A stretch of DNA of 64,000 nucleotides from Neodontobutis hainanensis. Lineage: Eukaryota > Chordata > Actinopteri > Gobiiformes > Odontobutidae. Where the stretch lies: contig JALDNG010000386.1 in the NCBI GenBank assembly GCA_024349245.1, forward strand, positions 1 through 64,000, given 5' to 3'. Under the pieces are notes generated by a model, which was given only the letters and a program-made list of their open reading frames with translations, did not search any database and had not been told where the DNA came from. Below are positions 26,001-32,500 of the stretch, piece by piece (positions within the stretch are counted from its first letter, which is position 1; each line of letters opens with the position of its first letter). A program made the translations under genes and the position numbers.

Positions 26001-27591
26001 AGTTAATGATAAAGAACAGAGTTAATGATAAAGAACAGAGTTAAAGGTAAAGAACAGAGTTAAAGGTAAAGAACAGAGTTAATGATAAAGAACAGAGTTA
26101 AAGATAAAGAACAGAGTTAAAGATAAAGAACAGAGTTAAAGGTAAAGAACAGAGTTAATGATAAAGAACAGAGTTAAAGATAAAGAACAGAGTTAAAGAT
26201 AAAGAACAGAGTTAAAGGTAAAGAACAGAGTTAAAGGTAAAGAACAGAGTTAAAGATAAAGAACAGAGTTAATGATAAAGAACAGAGTTAAAGATAAAGA
26301 ACAGAGTTAAAGGTAAAGAACAGAGTTAAAGGTAAAGAACAGAGTTAATGATAAAGAACAGAGTTAAAGGTAAAGAACAGAGTTAAAGGTAAAGAACAGA
26401 GTTAAAGGTAAAGAACAGAGTTAATGATAAAGAACAGAGTTAAAGGTAAAGAACAGAGTTAAAGGTAAAGAACAGAGTTAAAGGTAAAGAACAGAGTTAA
26501 AGGTAAAGAACAGAGTTAAAGGTAAAGAACAGAGTTAATGATAAAGAACAGAGTTAATGATAAAGAACAGAGTTAAAGGTAAAGAACAGAGTTAAAGGTA
26601 AAGAACAGAGTTAATGATAAAGAACAGAGTTAATGATAAAGAACAGAGTTAAAGGTAAAGAACAGAGTTAAAGGTAAAGAACAGAGTTAATGATAAAGAA
26701 CAGAGTTAATGATAAAGAACAGAGTTAAAGGTAAAGAACAGAGTTAATGATAAAGAACAGAGTTAATGATAAAGAACAGAGTTAAAGGTAAAGAACAGAG
26801 TTAAAGGTAAAGAACAGAGTTAATGATAAAGAACAGAGTTAATGATAAAGAACAGAGTTAAAGGTAAAGAACAGAGTTAAAGGTAAAGAACAGAGTTAAA
26901 GGTAAAAAACAGAGTTAAAGGTAAAGAACAGAGTTAATGATAAAGAACAGAGTTAAAGGTAAAGAACAGAGTTAAAGGTAAAGAACAGAGTTAAAGGTAA
27001 AGAACAGAGTTAATGATAAAGAACAGAGTTAATGATAAAGAACAGAGTTAATGGATAAAGAACAGAGTTAATGGATAAAGAACAGAGTTAAAGGTAAAGA
27101 ACAGAGTTAATGGATAAAGAACAGAGTTAATGGTAAAAAACAGTGTTAATGGATAAAGAACAGAGTTAATAGTAAAGAGTTATTGACACTGAGCCTCAGA
27201 ATGAATCAGAGGAACGTGTCCTGCTCAGGTTAAGTTCTCGGTGATGCAGCCTGGGACTCACGTCTGGCCTCACACTGGACCCACAAACTGTCGTCTGAGG
27301 ATGCACCTGGGGCTCGTCATCCCCAAGACCGGCTGCAAGATCCGCTGCACCGACAGCATCAGGTAACACTCTGACATCACTACGTAACAGCACACCGAGG
27401 TCTAGAGGGATCTGAACAGGTTTTACCCGGTCCTTTCCAGGGAGTGGGAGGAGGGGAAGGTGCTGATCTTCGACGACTCGTTCGAACACGAGGTCTGGCA
27501 GGACGCCGACAGTTTCCGACTCATTTTCATTGTCGACGTGTGGCACCCGCAGCTGAGTCCGTCTCAGAGACAGACCCTGAGTCCCATCTGA
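2038..27591 (+). CDS. asph: aspartyl/asparaginyl beta-hydroxylase, 3' part (20 exons, 5' end outside window)
   Basis: Fe(II)/2-oxoglutarate enzyme of the ER lumen that hydroxylates Asp/Asn in EGF-like domains. Exons: 2038-2133, 6117-6155, 7248-7289, 7413-7445, 7519-7557, 7708(or 7714)-7743, 8737-8784, 9023-9091, 9162-9188, 9260-9345, 9446-9532, 12476-12626, 12736-12872, 12948-13046, 23615-23704, 23786-23926, 23992-24127, 24857-24948, 27229-27362, 27441-27591. All join in frame with AG/GT borders, giving 576 residues. The first nine encode the acidic Glu/Pro-rich linker; KKKKPKLFNKFDKTIKPEID opens the TPR region; the last six form the oxygenase domain. Iron ligands are His497 (WPHTG) and His543 (FEHEVW), 46 residues apart as in human (679/725). 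Arg506 and Arg553 match the human 2-oxoglutarate-site arginines. The transmembrane and EF-hand exons must lie upstream. Residue-level similarity to human ASPH is from memory, but the identity is secure. Confidence 0.97.
2164..2285. repeat. short array of the AGGTCTAAACC family
   Basis: About ten imperfect units (AAACCAGGTCTAAACCAGG) directly after the exon at 2038-2133. Confidence 0.85.
2286..3403. other. asph intron, AT-rich, no gene seen
   Basis: Mostly AT-rich, low-complexity sequence with homopolymer runs and no convincing exon, RNA gene or recognisable element. Short open frames near 3023-3236 have no familiar features. Confidence 0.7.
3404..4545. repeat. minisatellite, 12/24-bp unit (ACGTATTATTAG), left part
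   Basis: Tandem ACGTATTATTAG alternating with ACGTATGATTAG and ACACGTATTATT forms. Every unit has one ACGT and so one CpG. The array is interrupted by a Rex3-like insertion and resumes at 5456. Confidence 0.95.
4546..5455 (-). mobile_element. Rex3-like (RTE clade) LINE fragment, 5'-truncated and frameshifted
   Basis: On the minus strand, 5447-5223 encodes reverse-transcriptase motifs GLRQGCPLSPVLF and LLFADDVVLL. A different frame, 5197-4571, encodes the C-terminal region (VEEFKYLGVLFTSEG ... GRPRTRWRDYVSRLAWERLG). The element ends in TCCGGATAAGAGGTAGAAG and GATGGATGG repeats, the GATG-rich 3' end I associate with Rex3/RTE elements of fish. The upstream part of the RT is missing and a frameshift separates the two blocks, so the copy is dead. 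It sits inside the ACGTATTATTAG array. Clade from memory of family hallmarks. Confidence 0.85.
5456..5742. repeat. minisatellite ACGTATTATTAG, right part
   Basis: Same units as 3404-4545, continuing after the retrotransposon. Units here are mostly ACGTATTATTTAG and ACGTATTATTAG, without the ACACGTATGATT form common on the left side. Confidence 0.95.
5743..6116. other. asph intron, unique sequence
   Basis: Non-repetitive intron sequence leading to the exon at 6117. No gene or element recognised. Confidence 0.6.
6168..7183. repeat. minisatellite, about 11-bp core (GGTTTAGACCT / GGTTTAGTCCT)
   Basis: About 1 kb of GGTTTAGTCCT, GGTTCAGACCC and GGTTTAGACCT units. The left half has a regular higher-order period built from four variants; the right half is less ordered. 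Intronic in asph. Reverse complement of the arrays at 13053-23604. Confidence 0.95.
7774..8680 (-). mobile_element. degenerate Tc1/mariner-like transposon with terminal inverted repeats
   Basis: Ends are inverted repeats of about 40 bp: TACAGGGGCATGAAAAAGTA at 7774 and its imperfect complement ending at 8680, followed inward on both sides by TCTGAACCCTTTGTAATTTC. TA is present at both termini, as expected of a TA-targeting transposase. The minus strand retains Tc1-type transposase pieces in broken frames: 8082-7816 (TARLMFAKRHLDSPQNF, ILWTDET) and 8191-7958. Length 907 bp, below the usual 1.2-1.6 kb, so it is internally deleted and inactive. Intronic in asph. Confidence 0.85.
9540..12465. repeat. 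minisatellite, 14-bp unit (CAGACTCCAGTTTA)
   Basis: About 2.9 kb of CAGACTCCAGTTTA with variants CAGACACCAGTTTA, CATAAACCAGTTTA and CAGACTCCAGATTA. It fills the intron between 9532 and 12476, starting a few bases after the donor and stopping about ten bases before the acceptor. Each unit contains TTTACAG, an acceptor-like string. Confidence 0.97.
13053..16691. repeat. minisatellite, 11/22-bp unit (GGGTCTAAACC), left part
   Basis: Tandem AAACCGGGTCT and AAACCGTCTCT units beginning seven bases after the donor at 13047. A block near 13260-14050 recurs almost unit for unit at about 15000-15800 (offset near 1.74 kb), so there is higher-order duplication. The array is split by the LINE at 16692 and continues at 20015. 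Confidence 0.97.
16692..20014 (+). mobile_element. near full-length non-LTR retrotransposon (CR1/L2/Rex1-like)
   Basis: A 3.3 kb insertion inside the GGGTCTAAACC array, in the same orientation as asph. It has one long endonuclease-reverse transcriptase ORF and a short 3' UTR ending in GATAAATAAAGC and four TATCTG units, the short microsatellite tail typical of CR1/L2-group elements rather than poly(A). TAAAC occurs at both edges, but it is also part of the array unit, so a target-site duplication cannot be proven. No separate ORF1 is seen. A 20-bp stretch (TTTTCGTATTTTTATCCTAG) is duplicated in the 5' region near 16830-16872. Confidence 0.9.
16911..19796 (+). CDS. LINE ORF2: endonuclease-reverse transcriptase, 961 aa
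   Basis: Uninterrupted ORF. The N-terminal half is an APE-type endonuclease: VFLSNAQSLRRNIDEL, the catalytic Glu in GITESWL, RGGGVCFYV, and GDMNH where GDFN is usual. The final endonuclease motif, normally SDH, reads SYH (GASYHNSIFLVP), so its aspartate is replaced by tyrosine. The C-terminal half is a reverse transcriptase: KAPGPD, FRPVALTSLVVKNLEK, motif A LLFVDFSSAFN, motif B GSPQGCVLSPLLF, motif C FSDDTALL, then KYLGTVFD. RT motifs look intact. An intact frame suggests recent insertion, but the endonuclease substitution predicts impaired target nicking. The start chosen is the first Met of the frame; the true start could differ. Confidence 0.93.
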   Translation: MAVQQYGYRIVFTRELLLSLRSSTEGKIPISIPEEIFVPHHVDRNSPRRPPRRKRGKRGGIRRRVNKFCLDDRRRLPPLPSVFLSNAQSLRRNIDELESLVKLNQKIKECCLLGITESWLNESDLDNEMALTGFGCPIRLDRSREKTGKSRGGGVCFYVNQRYCKTIHVREKICTPDIELLTLSLRPFYLPREFPQLFFTLMYCHPRANATAATQVIVDLSQRLDTICSDAPKFYMGDMNHVRLDKVLRTYDQYVTCITTQGNTTLDLCFGNVKEGYKSLLMPGLGASYHNSIFLVPTYEPCIRRREGESKTVKLWTEDSISSLQACFECTDWKCFFDGCGDNIDELSDTVSSYVTFCVDTVIPVKTIITFPNNKPWVTKDLKRVINKKKKIFFTGDSLERKSVSREVRVEIVKAKSKYREKIEKQYVNGDLRSAWRGIKSMAAINQYDKELRQQISLNSVQDECLPDAFNTFFLRFETFDSRQDVSRLTNSLTPCNDIKISQEQVEVLFKKTKVRKAPGPDLICGHTLHHCAGQLSGVFSRLFQMCVDNCKLPSIWKSSIVIPIPKINRARELLDFRPVALTSLVVKNLEKILKEEVLTLVDGKLDALQFAYQRNKGVDDAKLFILDTLYKHLEKPKSHARLLFVDFSSAFNKMQPLILIERLASYFNLPDQLLALFLNFLTDRTQRVLVNGVTSKTLVSNTGSPQGCVLSPLLFILYTDSCRSLKKDSFLVKFSDDTALLSLLHGTESDHGRALPDFVKWCEDSLLDLNVLKTKELIIDFRKKGTYTSVCRIHGEDVEIVNHYKYLGTVFDSQLKFERNSEAVVKRAQQRVYLLRRINSFGVSKSILCTVYLSYIESLLTFSFICWFGNISVKDRNCLNNIVKICSKIIGSQMCDLNSLWEKRVLQKAKSLLNQNHTLRNEFVLMPSGRRYMQPPRKTNRYGRSFIPSAIMLLNKELRK
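20015..23604. repeat. minisatellite GGGTCTAAACC, right part
   Basis: Continuation of 13053-16691 after the LINE, up to ten bases before the acceptor at 23614. Patches about 20560-20770 and 21340-22400 carry shortened units (GGTCT for GGGTCT, GCTCT or GCCTCT for GTCTCT). Confidence 0.97.
24133..24425. repeat. minisatellite, 12-bp unit (CTGGACTGGACC)
   Basis: Tandem CTGGACTGGACC/GGACCAGGACTG units starting right after the donor of the asph exon ending at 24127. Confidence 0.93.
24428..24848. repeat. minisatellite, about 11-bp AGGTCTGAACC units
   Basis: AACCAGGTCTGAACCAGG-type units, the same family as 2164-2285, filling the rest of the intron up to the acceptor at 24856. Confidence 0.93.
24949..27176. 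repeat. 19-bp minisatellite grown from a 5' splice site (GGTAAAGAACAGAGTTAAA)
   Basis: About 117 copies of a 19-bp unit in two main forms, GTTAAAGGTAAAGAACAGA and GTTAATGATAAAGAACAGA. The first unit is the genuine asph donor: the exon ends GAGGACAG and the intron begins GTAAAGAACAG. Units of the first form therefore contain AAAG/GTAAAG, a donor-like site; units of the second form lack the GT. Confidence 0.97.
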
Positions 27592-28491
27592 ACCAGAAAC
27601 CTCACAAAACCAGTCCAAATCCTCCCTGAACCACAGACTGTCCACCAGAGGGCGCTCACACAGACCGAGAGGTCTTTGTAGAAAAGTCTAAAGTAAGACA
27701 TGTTCTTTTAAATCAGAAAACGCCGAAAGAGGAACATCTTTTTTGTTAAAATTTGAGAAGCCCTTTTGTTTTTTCACAGGATTATTGTAAATTTATTGGA
27801 GCAAAGTTACACGGTTTACTCCAGAAACATCACAAAGAGTCGTTAAATATAAACTTAAATTGAATATTCTTTTATTATTTTTTATATTTAAATTTGTCAC
27901 ATTTTCTCTGAGGTCTTTTTAAAACCTCTGTTTCACAAAGTCTGTGAAATCCACTGGAAACGGCTTCAGGAAAACGCTGTGCTGCCGAAGGTTCTGGGTT
28001 TTCACATATTTGACTTCAACACAATTAAAATGAAACCTCATTTATTTGACATCTTTTATTAAGATTTGGTGAAAAAGTGTGGCGTCTAGTTTTGTGTCTG
28101 GTTCCTTTTCTTCTGCTTTTTTCTGATGAACTGAAGGAAAGTGTAAATAACTACTGCCTTTAACACTACAATACATCAGAACTAAAGTTTGGAGGAAAAC
28201 ATTTAAACAGGAATAATGTACGTTTACAGGAACAAAACCAAGTTTCATTTACAAAATACAATCTGCAAGATTTAGAGAAAACTACAAGATAAAATTAGAT
28301 TTTGGACCAAACCTGTTTTATTTATGTTTAAAAGTTTATTATTACCTTTTTGACTTTAACACCAAAGCCATTAAAAACCCATTCCTGCCTTTTTTATTGT
28401 GTTTGATGTAAATGCTTTGTTTTGGTTGAAACTGTTTCTGGTTCAGAACTTTATTCTTTACTCAGTTTAAGATGTTTATATTTGTAATAAA
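27592..28491 (+). other. asph: asph 3' UTR with candidate poly(A) signal
   Basis: AT-rich sequence after the stop codon; AATAAA at 28486-28491 is the likely signal. No other gene is seen. The clvs1 3' UTR approaches from the opposite strand. Confidence 0.55.
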
Positions 28492-28534
28492 AAAAACTAA
28501 TAATGATAAAACAGAAAATGACTTTTGTTTGAAC

Positions 28535-28612
28535 AATTTTTAGTTGGACTTGAACAGGTTTTAGTTGGATTTGAACAGGTTTTAGTTGGACTTGAACAGG
28601 TTTTAAAGGAAC
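28535..28612. repeat. short array, 21-bp family (TTTTAGTTGGATTTGAACAG)
   Basis: Three to four units of TTTTAGTTGGACTTGAACAG between the converging 3' ends of asph and clvs1. Confidence 0.85.
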
Positions 28613-28789
28613 TAAAATGCAGTAAAATCGGGAGAAAAGGTTTTTGGTGTAAACGTTTAATTCTTTACATTCGATAAACGTCACAGATTTAACCCTGGAT
28701 TAAATTACTTTAAATCCACAGTCGGAGAATTAAAGACATGACACCATTTCCCATCATGCACCAGGACCCTGTACATTAAGAGCAGAGGG

Positions 28790-29345
28790 GCTTCAGCCAA
28801 TCCGAGGAAAGGCGGAGTCTGTTGCTGGGCAGATTTCAGGTTATACATACATATGGTATAATACAATGGTTTAGGAAATGTAAGGTTTAAAAGACATGTG
28901 TGAGACACAATTTAAAATATGTCACAAGTTTTAAATTTAAACTTAAAAATAGCCTAAACTGGTTTGATTAATGTATTAACTCTTCGACTGTGGATCTTAT
29001 TCAGGGCAGTCTGTTTCAGCCTCGTGTTTTTACAGTGTAATACTTTCACAATAAATACAATCTTATCAGTAAATAAATAAAGACAATCCTCTGGAATTGA
29101 AGTTAACGTTTGGCATCTTTCACTCGAGTTTAATACTGAGACGGAAACTGTGAACCTTTGTGCCTCGACCAGACTTCACTTTGGAAAAAAACAAACTGTT
29201 TCTGGAGTTATTTCAAGTTTTACAAAGAAAAGTATTCGTTTTGTTCTTATAGCTGACACATTTATTTAAAGGAAAGAAAGGCTGGAGCCAATCAGAATAA
29301 AGGGGGCGTCTGTTGCCGGGCAGATTTCAGGTTCACAGTTGATTC
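28790..29345. repeat. two dispersed copies of a block of about 50 bp downstream of clvs1
   Basis: The blocks at about 28790-28846 and 29280-29340 share AGCCAATC, GGGCAGATTTCAGGTT and the spacing between them. They lie in what is probably the clvs1 3' UTR (minus strand) or its immediate flank. Confidence 0.7.
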
Positions 29346-29572
29346 ACATTATTTTATACAAACATTTTGTGGTTCATTCACAGCTTTAACAGAAAAGATG
29401 TGACTCAAAAACAGACTTAGGCTTCAGAAGAGAAGGAGAACATTTGTGATAAAGACTTTGGAAACTTGCTTCTGACAAATAAAAGTGATTTAAAGGTCGT
29501 ACAGTTTAAAGTCAGGTTAAAAGGACAAACGCGGGGAAGATTGTTTTTGGTGATTTGGTGAAGGGTCAGTGT

Positions 29573-32500
29573 TCAGTCCAGAGCGAGCAGAGGAGTACTG
29601 GTCTCTCTTTCTGCTGACCTCAGAGTTCCAGGCTCCACCGCCGACTGAGACCTGCGACACATGGAATAATTCAACACCAGCGTACCTGCAGAGCCACGCC
29701 CACACACCTCCCGGGTCCTACCTGTTGATGACGTGCAGGGCGTCGTAGGTCAGGGTGTACTCGGACTCGTCGCTGAAGTCCGGTCCCAGCAGAGTCCTGG
29801 CCCAAAGACCCACGTCGTACGGAGGCAGAGCTCCTCCGAACTCTGAGGGTAAACACTCGACACCAATGAGCTGCTGCAGGGACGTCAGGTTATTACCGTG
29901 AAGGTAGATCTGTGAGGAGAGAGGAGAGGAGGCAAGGAGACGAGTGAGGAGAGAGGAGAGGAGGCAAGGAGACGAGTGAGGAGAGAGGAGAGGAGACGAG
30001 TGAGCGGAGAGGAGACGAGAGAGGAGAGCTGCTGCAGGGACGTCAGGTTATTACCGTGAAGGTAGATCTGTGAGGAGAGGAGACGAGTGAGGAGAGGAGA
30101 CGAGTGAGGAGAGAGGAGAGGAGACGAGAGAGGAGACAAGAGAGGAGACGAGTGAGGAGACGAGAGAGGAGAGGAGGAGAGGAGACGAGAGAGGAGACAA
30201 GAGAGGAGACGAGTGAGGAGACGAGAGAGGAGAGGAGAGAGGAGACGAGTGAGGAGACGAGAGAGGAGACGAGAGAGGAGAGGAGAGAGGAGAGAGGAGA
30301 GGAGTGAGGAGAGGAGAGAGGAGAGGAGTGAGGAGAGGAGAGGAGTGAGGAGAGGAGAGAGGAGAGGAGAGAGGAGAGGAGTGAGGAGAGGAGTGAGGAG
30401 AGGAGTGAGGAGAGGAGAGAGGAGAGGAGTGAGGAGAGGAGAGAGGAGACGAGAGAGGAGACGAGAGAGGAGAGCTGCTGCAGGGACGTCAGGTTATTAC
30501 CGTGAAGGTAGATCTGTGAGGAGAGGAGACGAGTGAGGAGAGAGGAGACGAGTGAGGAGAGGAGACGAGTGAGCAGAGAGGAGAGGAGAGGAGACGAGAG
30601 AGGAGAGGAGAGGAGAGGAGGCAAGGAGAGAGGAGACGAGAGAGGAGACGAGAGAGGAGACGAGAGAGGAGACGAGAGAGGAGACGAGGCAGCATCAAAC
30701 AAAGACATAAAGTCCACAGTGAGAGAGTTCTGACCCGTTTCCTGGTCTTGTCCTTGAGGAAGGGTTTGATGATGGTGTACATGGCCTGGATGTACCACGG
30801 CTGGTTCACAAAGTGGATCCCCCCGAACCGGGCCGGGAAACTGTCCTGAAACAGAATATTATTCAAATATGTAAATCTCTGCAAAGCTTTTGTCCCTGAT
30901 TGGTCCTTTTTAGTTTTTTTATTTTACAGTAAGAGCCTCTTATATATTTTTTTTTTGTTGTATTTGTTCGGGACCTTATTTTTTATTTTACACTTTTGTC
31001 TTAACTTTGGCACTTTCTGTCCACAATTCTGCCTTTTCTGTCTTTTCTGACATTTCTAAGGACGTAGAATTCAGTAATTGTCAGTCAGGTGTTGATGGAA
31101 GAGGTGTGTTTTCAGGTGTTTTTTAAAGATGGTTACAGAATCTGCTGATCTTGTAGCAGCTGTAGATCATTCCACCAATGAACAGATCCAGAGAAAGTAC
31201 GCGAGAGTGATTTTTTTTCCTTTTTGGGATGGTACAACCAGACGTTGTTCATTTGCAGAGCATAGGGATCTGGGAGAACATAGGTCTGTATCAGTGAGTG
31301 AAGATATGAGGGGGCGGAGCCAGTGTAACTAATGAAGAGAGGAGTTACGTGTGCTCTCTTCGGTTCTTTAAAGACCACTCTTGCTGCTGCATTCTGGATG
31401 AGCTGCAGAGGTTTGGTTGTGCAGCAGGAGTCCAGCCAGTAGAGCATTGCAATAATCCAGTTTGGACAAGACAAGAGCCTGAACTAGGATTTGCGTAGAG
31501 TGCTCTGATAGGAAAGGTCTAATTTTCCTAATGTTGTAGAGGATGAATCTACAGGACCTGGTGGTGCTGGCAACATGACTTGTGAAGTTTTAGTTGATCA
31601 TCAGATTTCTGGCAGTGCTGGACGGTGTAATAGTTGATGAACCTAGTTGAATGGAGAGGTTGTGGCAGGTCTTTGGGTTTGGCAGGAATCACTAGCAGTT
31701 CTGTTTTTCCAAGGTTCAGCTGCAGGTGATGGTCCTTCATCCAAAGTGAGATGTCACTCAGACCGAGACACGAGCAGAGACTGTCAGATCATCAGGTTGA
31801 AATGACAAGTAAAGTTGAGTGTCGTCTGCAGCAGTGATAGGAAAAGCCATGCTTCTGAATGACAGAGCCAAGGGAGGTCATGTTTATGGAAAAGAGTAGC
31901 GGTCAAGCATAATAACCCATTAATCATATAATGAGTTATTAAGGATACATTTCATGCTTATTCAGTCCCACTATTTTACTCACATTAATAAGTATATATT
32001 AGAATCAGAGAGAACTTAGTCCTCTTTCAGATCTTCAGCTCTATTGTGTCCATAAACCTTTAACCTCCAACACAGTAAGCTTCTGTTTTTAAATCACCAT
32101 TCCTAACATCAACTCCATAAATCCACTCGTTCAGCAGAGTCTCAGAGTCTTTCCAGATCTGCTGAGACGTGGGTTTATGATGGCTCTAGTGGCGGGAGTC
32201 TCAATGGAAACCTGCCTGATGATGTCATACTTGTAACTCACATTAAGTCTTTGTTATTTTACTTTTTAGTCTGACTTTTTTATCAGTATTTATTACTTTA
32301 ATCAGTTTTTATTGAAGTATCTTTACCTGTAGCCCCTCTATGGCCAGCTTGAGGACGTTGGGGGTCAGTTTCGAGGCCTGTTTGAAGGAGAAGTTGCTCC
32401 AGTCGATGATGAGGATGAAGCCGTGGATCTGCAGCTCGGGGTTTTCGATCAACACCTCCAGAGACAGAAGGATGGCCCTCAGGATGTCGATGAACGAGTG

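Noticed and set aside
30043..30798. Ser/Leu-rich 251-codon frame containing IYLHGNNLTSLQQL
   Set aside because: Not a separate gene; it is repeat plus a partial copy of a clvs1 exon.
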